A DNA stretch of 64,000 nucleotides from Deltaproteobacteria bacterium. GTDB lineage: Bacteria; Myxococcota; Myxococcia; SLRQ01. Under the pieces are notes generated by a model, which did no database searches, was not told the DNA's origin, and worked only from the letters and a program-made list of their open reading frames with translations. The position numbers and the translations under genes are program-made. The stretch is taken from the NCBI GenBank assembly GCA_029210625.1, contig JARGFU010000011.1, positions 124,001 through 188,000 on the forward strand, in the 5' to 3' direction. Shown here piece after piece: positions 16,801 through 30,042 of this stretch (the stretch's first letter is position 1; each line of letters opens with the position of its first letter).

Positions 16801-17769
16801 ATGCAACCAGGGGGTAGCCACAGCAACGGCCCGGACGCGGCCGCGAGCCTACGGGCCCGCCTGCGCACGGCCCTCGAGCCCACCGTCTGGGCCGTGGGCG
16901 GAGGCAAGGGGGGGGTCGGCAAGACCCTCTTCAGCGTGAACCTCGCGGTGGCGATGGCCCGGCGGGGAGAGCGGGTGGTCCTGGTGGACGCCGATCTGGG
17001 GGGGGCGAACTGCCACACCGTCCTGGGGCTCGCGAGCCCGCAGCGCTGCCTGGCCGACTTCATCTCGCGGAAGGTCGAGCGCCTGGACGAGGTGCTGGTA
17101 CCGACGACCATCCCCAACCTCTGGCTGGCCAGCGGCTCCCGGGGGCTGGAGGCGGCGAACCCCCGGCACGTCCAGAAGCTGAAGCTCCTGCGCCACGTGC
17201 GGCAGCTGGACGTCGATCACGTCCTGATGGACCTGGGCGCGGGCTCGGCCTTCAACGTCCTGGACTTCTTCCTGGCCGCCGACGAGCGCATCGTCGTGGT
17301 GGCGCCCGAGCCCACCTCGATCGAGAACGCCTACCACTTCCTGAAGTCGGCCTTCTATCGCTCCCTGCGGGACACGGCGAAGAAGGGGCAGCGCAAGACC
17401 CTGATCCAGAACCTCCTCGAGGAGCGGATGAAGCGGGGCATCCGCTCGCCCCGGGCCCTGGTCGCGGCGGTGACCGAGGTCGACGCCGAGGCCGGCGAGG
17501 TGCTGGCCGAGCGGGTCCAGCGCTTCAGCGCTCACCTCGTGGTGAACCAGGCCCGCCGGGCCGAGCACCAGCGCCTGGGCGCCGAGATGGAGCTGGCCTG
17601 CCAGGAGTACTTCGGGGCGCGCATCACCCACCTCGCCACCCTGCCCCGGGAGGACGAGGTCCTCGACGCCATCGCCGAGCGGGCGGTGGTCTACGAGCGC
17701 TCCCCCAACGCCGACTTCTCCCGCGCCATCCGGGGCCTGGCCGAGCACCTGGGATCCCGAGAGCCGTGA
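16801..17769 (+). CDS. MinD/ParA-family P-loop ATPase (FlhG-like)
   Basis: 322 residues from ATG 16801, with GAAGG 5 bases upstream; an in-frame ATG at 16768 has no ribosome site. It has the deviant Walker A of the MinD/ParA group (GGGKGGVGKT, about 35-44), VLVDADLGGAN (switch I with conserved Asp), and the DLGAGSAFNVLDFFLAADE switch II region. The insert around the RSLRDTAKKGQRKTLIQNLLEERM helix is like the FlhG/MinD-like proteins near sporulation or motility genes in deltaproteobacteria. No amphipathic C-terminal membrane helix is obvious. It overlaps the next gene by 4 bases (GTGA), so the two are translationally coupled. It could position a division, motility or envelope complex (inference from family). 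Confidence 0.88.
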   Translation: MQPGGSHSNGPDAAASLRARLRTALEPTVWAVGGGKGGVGKTLFSVNLAVAMARRGERVVLVDADLGGANCHTVLGLASPQRCLADFISRKVERLDEVLVPTTIPNLWLASGSRGLEAANPRHVQKLKLLRHVRQLDVDHVLMDLGAGSAFNVLDFFLAADERIVVVAPEPTSIENAYHFLKSAFYRSLRDTAKKGQRKTLIQNLLEERMKRGIRSPRALVAAVTEVDAEAGEVLAERVQRFSAHLVVNQARRAEHQRLGAEMELACQEYFGARITHLATLPREDEVLDAIAERAVVYERSPNADFSRAIRGLAEHLGSREP

Positions 17770-18281
17770 GCCAGCCCACTCCCCGCGAAGAGGCCCTGCG
17801 CCTCCTGGGCCTCGATCCCGAGACCGAGCCGGACACCCGCGAGATCGATCGCGCCTACCACGGGCGGGTCGCGGTCTACCGGGAGGGCGCGCTGGCCAGC
17901 TACGCCCTGATGGACGAGAGCGAGCGCCGCGAGCGCCTCGCGCAGGTGGAGGCGGCCTACAAGCTCCTCTCCGAGCCGGAGCGGGAGGCCTTCAGCGAGG
18001 CCCTCCCGCCGACCTCGAAGCCCCCGCCCTACGACCCCGCGTCTCCGGGGGCTTCCCTGAAGCGGGTGCGCGAGCACCTGCGCCTGACCCTCGACGACTG
18101 CGCCGGCCGCACCCGGATCATGCGGGCCCACCTCGAGTCCCTCGAGGAGGAGCGCTGGGAGAGCCTGCCCCCGGCGGCCTACGTCCGGGGCTTCGCCCTC
18201 CAGTACGCCAAGAGCCTGGGCATCACCGAGGCCGAGGCGCTGGCCAACGAGCTGGTGGCCCGCAGCAAGACCGCGGACTGA
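17766..18281 (+). CDS. Protein with degenerate J-like region and RodZ-type helix-turn-helix
   Basis: 171 residues. The N-terminal third (EALRLLGLDPETEPDTREIDRAYH then ERLAQVEAAYKLLSEPERE) has the helix pattern of a J-domain. The HPD tripeptide that stimulates Hsp70 is missing (YREG at that place). The C-terminal half (LKRVREHLRLTLDDCAGRTRI, HLESLEEERWESLPPAAYVRGFALQYAKSLG) is the HTH_25 fold found at the N-terminus of RodZ, which binds MreB or DNA. There is no membrane helix. It is coupled to the MinD-like ATPase and probably works with it as an adaptor or partner (inference). It is convergent with ftsZ across a hairpin. Confidence 0.8.
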   Translation: MSQPTPREEALRLLGLDPETEPDTREIDRAYHGRVAVYREGALASYALMDESERRERLAQVEAAYKLLSEPEREAFSEALPPTSKPPPYDPASPGASLKRVREHLRLTLDDCAGRTRIMRAHLESLEEERWESLPPAAYVRGFALQYAKSLGITEAEALANELVARSKTAD

Positions 18282-18296
18282 CCCCCGGAACGAAGA

Positions 18297-18335
18297 CGCC
18301 CGCCCCCACCTCGTGCAGTGAGGTGAGGACGGGCG
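18297..18335. terminator. Bidirectional hairpin between convergent minD-like operon and ftsZ
   Basis: The arms CGCCCG (18297-18302) and CGGGCG (18330-18335) enclose a second inner stem ACCTC/GAGGT (18308-18312 with 18320-18324) around GTGCAGT. It lies in the 81 bp between the two stop codons and could end transcription from either side, including the long dcw transcript. No long U-run is present. Confidence 0.55.
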
Positions 18336-18362
18336 GAGATACTACAGGGTCAACCTTTCCGA

Positions 18363-19679
<1,317 letters not shown>

Positions 19680-19748
19680 TGTTTCTTTCTCCCTTTCGCT
19701 TCATCCGCTCTCGCGTCTGCGTGTCCCCTCTCGGGGCGGAGTTGTTCC

Positions 19749-20975
19749 CTAGAAAAAATCGGCCAGCCACGCGCGCATCCGCCCGCGAACCTTGCCGTAG
19801 ACGTTCTCGTCCCTCACCCGGAAGTGCTTCGCATCCTGGTGCTGGGCGCCGTAGAGGACGAGCCCGACGCCGGTGGCGTACATGGGGCTCCTCACCACGT
19901 CGACCAGGCCGCTGATGCCTCGGGGCGTACCCCGTCGCACCGGCAAGCTGGTCACGTCCTCGGCGAGCTCCACCATGCCCTCGAGCAGGGTCGAGCCACC
20001 CGTGATCACCAGCCCGCTGGCGAGCAGCTCCTCGTAGCCGGACTTCTGGATCTCCCGGTGGACGAGCATGAAGATCTCCTCCACCCGCGGCTCGATGATC
20101 TCGCAGAGGATCTGCCGCGAGAGCACCCGGGGAGAGCGTCCGCCCACGCTGGGCACCTCGATGGTCTCCTCTCGGTCGACCATCGACGCCATCGCGCAGC
20201 CGTACTTCAGCTTGATCTTCTCGGCCTCGTGGGTCGGCGTCCGCAGGCCCACCGCGATGTCGTTGGTGAGGTGGTGGCCGCCCACCGCCAGCACGCTGGT
20301 GTGGACGATGGCCCCCTCCGAGAAGATGGCCAGGTCGGTCGTGCCACCGCCGATGTCGATCAGCGCGACGCCCAGCTCCTTCTCGTCCTCGGTGAGGACC
20401 GACTCGCTGGAGGCCAGCTGCTCGAGCACGATGTCGGCGACGTTGAGGCCCGTCCGGTTGGCGCACTTCACGATGTTCTGGGCCGAGGAGACCGCACCGG
20501 TGACGATGTGGACCTGCGCCTCGAGGCGCACGCCGCTCATCCCGATGGGCTCCCGGATGCCGTCCTGCTCGTCGACGATGTACTCCTGCGGCAGGATGTG
20601 GATGACCTCTCGATCCAGCGGGATCGCGATGGCCTTCGCCGCGTCGATCACCCGCTCCACGTCCGGCTGCCGGATCTCCTTGTCCTTCACCGCGACCACA
20701 CCGTGGCTGTTGAAGCCCTTGATGTGACCACCAGCGATGCCTGCATAGACCGTCGAGATCTCGCAGCCGGCCATGAGCTCGGCTTCCTCGATGGCTCTCT
20801 TGATCGAGGCCACGGTGGACTCGATGTTGATGACCACGCCCTTGCGTAGTCCCTTGGAGGGGTGACTGCCGATGCCGATGATGTCGATACCGCTCTCGGT
20901 GACCTCACCGACGATCGCGCAGATCTTGGTCGTGCCGATGTCGAGACCGACGATCAGCTCTCCTTTCTTCGCCAT
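19749..20975 (-). CDS. ftsA: Cell division protein FtsA
   Basis: 408 residues from ATG 20975, which has GGGAGG a few bases upstream; the frame runs to 21035 but with no better start. It is the actin-like ATPase that links FtsZ to the membrane. GLDIGTTKICAIVGEV is the phosphate 1 loop, VALIDIGGGTTDLAIF the phosphate 2 loop, and GLVITGGSTLLEGM the adenosine motif. The 1C (SHS2) region with SHPSKGLRKGVVINIE is present. The C-terminus RMRAWLADFF is a short amphipathic helix, the membrane-targeting sequence. It lies between ftsQ (119 bp upstream) and ftsZ. Confidence 0.97.
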   Translation of the reverse strand: MAKKGELIVGLDIGTTKICAIVGEVTESGIDIIGIGSHPSKGLRKGVVINIESTVASIKRAIEEAELMAGCEISTVYAGIAGGHIKGFNSHGVVAVKDKEIRQPDVERVIDAAKAIAIPLDREVIHILPQEYIVDEQDGIREPIGMSGVRLEAQVHIVTGAVSSAQNIVKCANRTGLNVADIVLEQLASSESVLTEDEKELGVALIDIGGGTTDLAIFSEGAIVHTSVLAVGGHHLTNDIAVGLRTPTHEAEKIKLKYGCAMASMVDREETIEVPSVGGRSPRVLSRQILCEIIEPRVEEIFMLVHREIQKSGYEELLASGLVITGGSTLLEGMVELAEDVTSLPVRRGTPRGISGLVDVVRSPMYATGVGLVLYGAQHQDAKHFRVRDENVYGKVRGRMRAWLADFF

Positions 20976-21094
20976 GTATCCTCCCTCACGACCTTCGAGG
21001 CACTGCTTCGACTCCGGCTTTGGATCTCTCCCCACCGGGGTCCGGGGCTCTCACCCCACCTGTTCAGCCGCTACGGAAATTGTGGGTGCCGCTT

Positions 21095-21919
21095 CTATTC
21101 CACCCGCGCCACCACCCACTGTGGGCGCGTGTGACCTTCCACAAAGACCTCCCTTGGCGCCTCTCCCCTCTCGGAGAGAAGCAGGAGGAGATGATCGAGG
21201 CGCTTCATCCGCGCCCCGAGCTCGTTCCGGCCGAGGTGCGCCACCAGCGGCGGCGCAGCGTCGGACTCGGCGAGGGTGAGGCTGGTCCCGCGGACGGGAT
21301 CCCGGTGGATCTCCGCCAGGGGCCGCCGGCCCTCGATCTCGTTCCAGGCCGCGAGCACGGCGAGGGCCTGCCGGAGCGGCTCTCGCAGCTCGGCGGCGCT
21401 CGCCTCGGTGTCGAGGCCGGTGATCACCGGCAGGCCCCGTGGGTCGCTGCCGGGATCGAAGTTCTTGAAGATCGTCCCCTCCCCGTCGACGAGGTAGAGG
21501 CCCCCCTGCACCGCGATGGCCTTCGCCACGTGCTCCTCGACCTCGATCGAGAGGCCCGCGGGCCAGTCCTTCCGGACGTGGGCGTGCCGGATCCAGGGGT
21601 GGCTCTCGAGGCGCGCCTCGATCTCGTCACCGTCGATCCGCCACAGGTTCGTGCCCGGGCGGATGCGGGCGAGGTCGGCCAGCTGGTCGAGCCGGGCCCG
21701 GTGGTTGCCGGCGAAGCGCACGTCCCGCACGGCGAGGTGAGGCGTGGAGGTCAGCCAGAGGTAGCCGGCGATGACCCCCCCGAAGGTGAGGGTGACCACC
21801 GTGAGGGCGGCCAGGAGGCGCGCCGCCGAGAGGACGACGGCGCGGAACACACCACGGCGCCTGGCCTTCTTGACCTCGGCCGGCTGCACTCGCCGGTTGC
21901 CGGTGCTGGTGCGCGCCAT
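21095..21919 (-). CDS. ftsQ: Cell division protein FtsQ
   Basis: 274 residues from ATG 21919, which shares one base with the ddl stop (TGATG). A basic cytoplasmic tail (about 1-25) is followed by one transmembrane helix (about 26-55). The POTRA domain follows: VRDVRFAGNHRARLDQL, then GTNLWRIDGDEIEARLESHPWIRHAHVRKDWP. The rest is the beta domain of FtsQ/DivIB with VDGEGTIF and LPVITGLD. It bridges early and late division proteins in the periplasm. A 119-bp gap before ftsA is the longest break in the distal half of the cluster and could hold a secondary promoter for ftsA-ftsZ (not proven). Confidence 0.92.
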   Translation of the reverse strand: MARTSTGNRRVQPAEVKKARRRGVFRAVVLSAARLLAALTVVTLTFGGVIAGYLWLTSTPHLAVRDVRFAGNHRARLDQLADLARIRPGTNLWRIDGDEIEARLESHPWIRHAHVRKDWPAGLSIEVEEHVAKAIAVQGGLYLVDGEGTIFKNFDPGSDPRGLPVITGLDTEASAAELREPLRQALAVLAAWNEIEGRRPLAEIHRDPVRGTSLTLAESDAAPPLVAHLGRNELGARMKRLDHLLLLLSERGEAPREVFVEGHTRPQWVVARVE

Positions 21920-22872
21920 CAGCCCTCGCGCTCCTTCTCCAGGCCCGCCCCCAGGAGGAGGCGCTCGCAGAGCTCCGCGAAGGAGATGCCACGGCCGGCG
22001 GCGATCTTGGGGACCAGGCTGGTGCCGGTCATCCCGGGCAGGGTGTTGAGCTCGAGGAGCTGGGGGACGTCGTCCTCGGGCACGATGAAATCCGAGCGGG
22101 TGACGCCCTTGCAGCCCAGCGCCACGTGCGCCCGTCGGGCGAAGCCGTGGACGGCCTGCGCCACCTCCTCGGAGAGGGGCGCGGGCACGAGGTACTGGGT
22201 GCCGCTCTGCTTGTCGTACTTGGCGGTGTAGTCGTACCACTCCCGGGCGGGGCGGATCTCGACGGTGCCCAGCGCCTCGCCGTCGAGGACGGCCACCGAG
22301 ATCTCGCGGCCGGCCACGAAGCGCTCGATGAGAAGGTCGCCGGGGAAGGCAGCGGCGGCCTCGAGAGCGGCGGCGAGCTCACCCTCGCTCTTGACGATGG
22401 TGATCCCCACGCTCGAGCCCTCGCAGTCGGGCTTCACCACGCAGGGCAGGGGCAGCTCGAGATCCTCGGGGCCGAAGCCCGCGATCTCGGAGGCGAGGAC
22501 GACCTGGTACTCGGCGGTGGGGAGGCCCGAGGCGTGGAAGACCCGCTTCGAGGCGACCTTGGACATCGCCAGCGCCGAGGCGAGCACGCCGGAGCCGGTG
22601 TAGGGCAGGCCGAGGCACTCGAGGAGGCCCTGCACGCAGCCGTCCTCACCCCAGCGCCCGTGGAGGGCGTTGAAGACCGCGAGAGGCTCGAGGCGGGTGA
22701 GCTGCCCGGCGAGATCCTCCCGGGCGTCGACCCGCTCGACGGTATAGCCCAGCGACTCGAGCGCGGCGGCGCAGGCCTCGCCGGTGTTGAGGGAGACCTC
22801 TCGCTCGGAGGAGTCCCCTCCGAGGAGGACGGCGACCTTGCCCGCCTTCAGTGCCTCTGCGTTCGCGACCAC
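21919..22872 (-). CDS. ddl: D-alanine--D-alanine ligase
   Basis: 317 residues, starting with a GTG that shares one base with the murB stop (TAGTG). It makes D-Ala-D-Ala for the peptidoglycan stem. The ATP-grasp family motifs are present: VAVLLGGDSSEREVSLNTG at the N-terminus, NALHGRWGEDGCVQG, YTGSGVLASALAMSK, KPDCEGSSVGI (ATP loop), GVTRSDFI and ELNTLPGMTGTSLVPK (metal and substrate binding). The Tyr of the EWYDYTAKY segment also fits Ddl. Length is typical (about 305-320). Confidence 0.97.
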   Translation of the reverse strand: MVANAEALKAGKVAVLLGGDSSEREVSLNTGEACAAALESLGYTVERVDAREDLAGQLTRLEPLAVFNALHGRWGEDGCVQGLLECLGLPYTGSGVLASALAMSKVASKRVFHASGLPTAEYQVVLASEIAGFGPEDLELPLPCVVKPDCEGSSVGITIVKSEGELAAALEAAAAFPGDLLIERFVAGREISVAVLDGEALGTVEIRPAREWYDYTAKYDKQSGTQYLVPAPLSEEVAQAVHGFARRAHVALGCKGVTRSDFIVPEDDVPQLLELNTLPGMTGTSLVPKIAAGRGISFAELCERLLLGAGLEKEREG

Positions 22873-23833
22873 TAGAACTCTCCGAGCAAGCGGACCTCGA
22901 GCTCGAGGCCGATGCCGCTGCGGGCTCGCACCTCGCGCCGGCAGAGCTCGATGAGCTTCAGCACCTGCGCCGAGGTGGCCTTGCCACGGTTGATGATGAA
23001 GTTGGCGTGGACCTCGCTGACCTGGGCGTCGCCGACGGTGCGCCCCTTGAGGCCCGCCTCCTCGATGAGGCGCCCCGCGTAGTCCCCGGGGGGGTTCTTG
23101 AAGACCGAGCCGGCGCTCCGGCCGCGGGGCTGGGTGCGGCGGCGGCGGCCGAGCTCTTCCTCGGCCTCGGCCTGGGCCGCCGCGACCTCCTCGGGGCCGG
23201 CCCGGTGGAAGGCGAGGGTCACCGAGGTGACGATCCCGCCCGGCGGCAGGGTGGCCTCGCGGTAGGCGAAGCGCAGGTCGGCGGCGGGGATGGTCAGCAG
23301 CCCCTCGGGGTGCGCCACCTGGGCGTGGACCACGACGTCGACCATCTCGCCGAGGCGGGTGCCGGCGTTCATCTGGAGGGCCCCGCCGAGGGAGCCCGGG
23401 ATGCCGATGAGGAACTCGGGGCCGACCACCCCCTCCTCGCGGGCGAAGCGCCGCACCTCGCCGGTGGGCGTGCCCGCGGGGAAGGTGACCTCGAGCGTGT
23501 CCTTGCCCCGGTGGCGAACGACGCGCTCACCGAACTCGGGAGAGAGGTGGAGGGTGAGGCCGCGGATGCCGCCGTCGCCGACCAGCAGGTTCGAGCCGCC
23601 CCCGACCACCGTGTAGGGGATGCGCTCCCGGCGGATCACCGAGAGGACCTCGACGAGGGTCTCCGGGCCGTCCGGCTCGTAGAAGAGGTCGGCGGGGCCG
23701 CCCACCCCGAGGGTGGTCCGCCGCGCCATGGGCTCGGCCCAGGAGAGCTTGCCCCGGGCCACCGCCTCGATGGCCCCGGCCCAGGGGGGGCGCTCGGAGA
23801 TCGCGGTCCGGCCGCGCACCTTGCTCGCCGCGT

Positions 23834-23837
<4 letters not shown>
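22872..23837 (-). CDS. murB: UDP-N-acetylenolpyruvoylglucosamine reductase
   Basis: 321 residues, FAD-dependent enzyme that reduces UDP-GlcNAc-enolpyruvate to UDP-MurNAc. FAD-binding motifs are [24 protein letters not shown] and [20 protein letters not shown]. The catalytic Ser lies in SAGSVFKNP and the Glu in [11 protein letters not shown]. The short form without the extra tyrosine loop fits type II MurB. Its ATG overlaps the murC stop by 4 bases. A Glu/Arg-rich stretch ([15 protein letters not shown]) precedes the catalytic Ser segment as in most type II enzymes. Confidence 0.97.
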
Positions 23838-25242
<1,405 letters not shown>

Positions 25243-25246
<4 letters not shown>

Positions 25247-26403
25247 GACTTCGACTCCTTCCGGGCGCGCTCGTCGGCCTCGCGGTTCTCGCGCTCGAAG
25301 CCGCCGTCCGCCATCCAGAGCTCGACGCAGGTGTCGGCGATCTCCCGGGCGGCCTCGGGGTGACCGAGGAGCCCCGCGGCCGTCTCCATCTTCTTGAGGC
25401 GCTCCGGATCGGAGAGCAGCTCCAGGATCTCCCGGGCGAGGCGCTCGGGGGTGAGTTCGCCCTCGGGCAGCAGCACCGCCGCGCCCTTGTCGGAGAGCGC
25501 CCGGGCATTCAGCGTCTGGTGATCGTCGGTCGCGAAGGGGAAGGGCACGAGGATCGCGGCCCGCCGGCAGATGGTCAGCTCCGCGATGGTGGTCGCGCCC
25601 GCCCGGCAGACGACCACCAGCGAGCCGGCGTAGGCGCCGGACATGTCGTGGATGAAGTCCTGCACCTCGACGACCGCCGGGCTGCCGGCCGCCTCGTAGG
25701 CCGCCCTCACCTCGTCCACCGCATTCTTGCCGGTCTGGTGGATCACCCGAAGGGTCGGGATGGACTCGGCGATGATCGGCACCGCGCCGACCACGGCCTC
25801 GTTGAGGGCCCGCGCCCCCTGGGAGCCACCGAAGACCAGCACCTGGGGCCGCTCGCGGTCGCGGTGCGGCGCTGGCCGCAGGAAGTTCTCCATCAGGGCC
25901 TGGCGGATGGGGTTGCCGGTGATGATCACCTTGGAGGCCCGGAAGAAGGGGATGGCCTCCTCGAAGGAGAGGAAGACCCGCCGGGCGAACTTGCCCACCG
26001 TGCGGGTGGTGAAGCCCGGCAGGGCGTTCTGCTCCTGCACCACCACCGGGATCCGCCGCAGCCAGGCGGCCAGCGCCACCGGTCCGCTGGCGTAGCCGCC
26101 CACGGCGACCACCACCCCCGGCCGGTAGCGGCGCAGGATCTTCCAGGACTGCCAGATCGCCTTGGGCACCTGCAGGAGGCTGCCCAGGAAGGAGGCGAGC
26201 CCCACCCGCTTCAACCCCTGGACCTCGATGAACTCGATCGGGAAGCCGGCCCGGGGGACCGCGTCCTTCTCGATGCCCCGGCGGGTGCCGACGAAGAGCA
26301 CGTCGTTCTCGCTGTGCCGGGTCATGAACTCCTCGGCCAGGGCGATGCCCGGGAAGAGGTGTCCGCCCGTGCCGCCGCCGGCGATGACGATCCGCAGGGT
26401 CAT
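25243..26403 (-). CDS. murG: UDP-GlcNAc:undecaprenyl-PP-MurNAc-pentapeptide GlcNAc transferase
   Basis: 386 residues, a GT28-family transferase that makes lipid II from lipid I on the cytoplasmic face. The first glycine loop is [19 protein letters not shown]. The second is [16 protein letters not shown], and the donor site is [12 protein letters not shown], followed by [14 protein letters not shown]. It overlaps ftsW by 4 bases and murC by 4 bases. The C-terminus has a charged extension ([13 protein letters not shown]) of about 15 residues beyond the usual end. Confidence 0.97.
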
Positions 26404-27527
26404 CGGCGCACCCCCGGGCTCGGACGCAGGAAGCCGCCCTCCTCGGCCGAGAGGCCGAGGAGCACCCCGGCCATGGCCAGGGAGATGACGAGGCTGCTGC
26501 CGCCGTAGGAGAGGAAGGGAAGGGCCAGGCCCTTGGTGGGCAGGAGCCCCATGGCCACGGCCATGTTGAGCACGGCCTGCAGGGCCAGCAGGGTGGTCAG
26601 CCCCAGGGCGAGGTAGGCGCCGAAGCGGGTCTCGGCCCGGTAGGCGGCCCGCAGGCCCCGCCAGACGATCAGCCCGAAGAGGAGGAGCACGGCCACGACG
26701 CCGAGCAGGCCCAGCTCCTCACCCAGGATCGAGAAGATGAAGTCGGTGTGGGCCTCGGGCAGGAAGAAGAGCTTCTGTCTTCCGTCGCCCAGGCCCAGGC
26801 CGGTGACGCCCCCGGCCCCGATGGAGATCAGGGACTCGGCCACCTGGTAGCCGGCGTCGTCGCGGGTGGCCCAGGGATCGAGGAAGGCCAGCACCCGCCG
26901 CATCCGGTACGGGGTGGCGACCACGAGGTAGACCGCCGCGGGCACGGCCATCATCGCCGCGAGGCCGAGGTAGCGCATCCGGGTGCCGGCGAGGAAGAGG
27001 AGCACGCCCACCACGAAGGAGAGGGTGACGGCGGTGCCGAAGTCGGGCTGCATCAGGATCAGGAGGATCGGGATGCCGGCGAGGAGCCCGGGGCCCAGGA
27101 AGCCGCCGCCGAGGGAGCGCACCTTGTCGTCCCCCTTTCGGGAGAGGGTCCAGGCCAGGTAGAGGACCACGGCCGGCTTGGCCACCTCGGAGGGCTGGAA
27201 GGAGAGCACGCCCAGCCGCACCCAGCGGGTGGCGCCGTTGGCGGTGACGCCGATCCCCGGCAGGAAGACCAGGCAGAGCAGCGCGATGGCGACGAGGAGG
27301 GCGAGGGGTGCCAGGTGCCGCAGGCGCTCGCTGCCGAGCTGGATGCAGGCCAGCATGGCCATCAGGCCGATGCCCGCGGCGCCCAGCTGCGCGAGGAGGT
27401 AGCGCAGCGGCTCGCCGGTGCGGTGCTCCGCCGCGACCGCGCTGGCGGAGTAGACCATCACCAGCCCGATGCCGGTGAGGAGCAGGAACGCCCAGAGGAG
27501 GACGGGATCGACGCGGCGGGTGCTCAT
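26400..27527 (-). CDS. ftsW: Septal peptidoglycan polymerase FtsW
   Basis: 375 residues from ATG 27527, which overlaps the murD stop by 4 bases. The upstream part of the open frame (to 27905) is a shadow of murD. It is a SEDS-family polymerase with about ten transmembrane helices. Recognisable segments are [14 protein letters not shown] after helix 1, [69 protein letters not shown] and [19 protein letters not shown]. It works with FtsI, encoded upstream in the cluster. Confidence 0.96.
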   Translation of the reverse strand: MSTRRVDPVLLWAFLLLTGIGLVMVYSASAVAAEHRTGEPLRYLLAQLGAAGIGLMAMLACIQLGSERLRHLAPLALLVAIALLCLVFLPGIGVTANGATRWVRLGVLSFQPSEVAKPAVVLYLAWTLSRKGDDKVRSLGGGFLGPGLLAGIPILLILMQPDFGTAVTLSFVVGVLLFLAGTRMRYLGLAAMMAVPAAVYLVVATPYRMRRVLAFLDPWATRDDAGYQVAESLISIGAGGVTGLGLGDGRQKLFFLPEAHTDFIFSILGEELGLLGVVAVLLLFGLIVWRGLRAAYRAETRFGAYLALGLTTLLALQAVLNMAVAMGLLPTKGLALPFLSYGGSSLVISLAMAGVLLGLSAEEGGFLRPSPGVRR

Positions 27528-28902
27528 GGGAGGGCCTCCACCAGCTCGCGGAAGCGCTGACCCCGGACCTCGTAGTTCGGGAACTGATCGTAGGAGGCGC
27601 AGGCCGGGGAGAGCAGGACGGTCTCCCCCGCGCCCGAGAGCTCGCGGGCTCGCTCCACCGCCGCCTCGAGGGTGCCGACGATCTCCGCCGGGCCGTGGGT
27701 CACCTCGCGCAGGGCCTCGACCAGGGCAGGCCCCTCCTCGCCGATGCCGAGCACCGCCTTGAGGCGCCCGCGCCCGGCCGCCGCCAGGGGGGCGTAGGAG
27801 GCGCCCTTGCCCCGCCCGCCGGCCACGAGGATCACGCCCGCGGCGAAGGCCGAGAGGCCGGTGACGGCGCTGTCGACGTTGGTGGCCTTGGAGTCGTTCA
27901 CCCACTCCACGCCGCCGTGCGTGCGGACGGACTCGAGGCGGTGGGGCAGCCCGCCGAAGCGCTGCAGGCCCAGCTCGATCGCGCCGGGGCGCAGGCCCAT
28001 CAGGCGCCCGGCCAGCACCGCCGCGGCGGCGTTGGCCTCGTTGTGGGGTCCGCGCAGGGCGGGGTTCTCCAGCCGGTAGCGCTCGACGGCGCCGTCCCCG
28101 GCCTGGAAGACCACCCTGCCCTCCTCGATCGAGGCGCTGGCGGGGCGGCCGGCCCCGTGGACGAAGAGGTGGGTGGCGCAGGGCGCCGCCTCCGCCATGG
28201 CGGCGGTGTGGGCGTCGTCGCCGTTCAGCACGAGGGCGTCGCCCGCCTCGGCGCTGCAGCGCTCGAAGATGCGGGCCTTGGCCGCCGCGTAGCCCTCCAT
28301 GTCGCCGTGACGATCGAGGTGATCGGGCGTCAGGTTGAGGACCACCGCCACCCTCGGATGGAAGTGCCGGACGGTCTCGAGCTGGAAGCTGGAGACCTCC
28401 AGGACGATGGCGTCGAAGCGCTGCCCGCAGAGGGTGGCCTCGCTGGCCGGCCGGCCGAGGTTGCCACCGACGAAGACCTTCTGGCCGGCCGCGGTGAAGA
28501 GCTCCCCGAGGAGGGCCGTGGTCGTCGACTTGCCGTTGGTCCCCGTGAGGGCGACCACCGGCGTGCCGGTGAAGAAGGAGGCCGCCAGCTCGAGCTCGCC
28601 GAGGATGGGCACGCCGGCCTCGCCGGCGGCGCGAAGCTCGGGGATGCCCGAGGGGACGCCGGGAGAGACGACGATCAGATCCGCCTGCCGGAAGTCCTCG
28701 ACCTCGTGCCGGCCGAGGACGAGCTCGACCGCCGCCAGCGCCGGATCGGCGGGCGCGTCGCTCTCTCTCGCGTCGGTCGCCTTCACGCTGGCGCCCTCGC
28801 GCAGGCAGAGCTTCGCCGCAGCCTGGCCGGAGCGGCCCCAGCCGACCACCAGCACCTTCAGGCCCTCGAGGGCGTAGGGCGGCCCGTAGTGGAGGGTCGT
28901 CG

Positions 28903-28906
<4 letters not shown>
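27524..28906 (-). CDS. murD: UDP-N-acetylmuramoylalanine--D-glutamate ligase
   Basis: 460 residues from a GTG at 28906 that overlaps the mraY stop by 4 bases (GTGA). The longer open frame to 28990 is out of register with the cluster's overlap pattern and has no family match. It adds D-Glu to UDP-MurNAc-L-Ala. Motifs: VLVVGWGRSGQAAAKL (Rossmann), VVSPGVPSGIPEL, ALTGTNGKSTTTAL (P-loop), EVSSFQLE, NLTPDHLDRHG, NEANAAAAVLAGRL and VEWVNDSKATN. The C-terminus PACASYDQFPNYEVRGQRF is characteristic of MurD. Confidence 0.97.
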
Positions 28907-30038
<1,132 letters not shown>

Positions 30039-30042
<4 letters not shown>

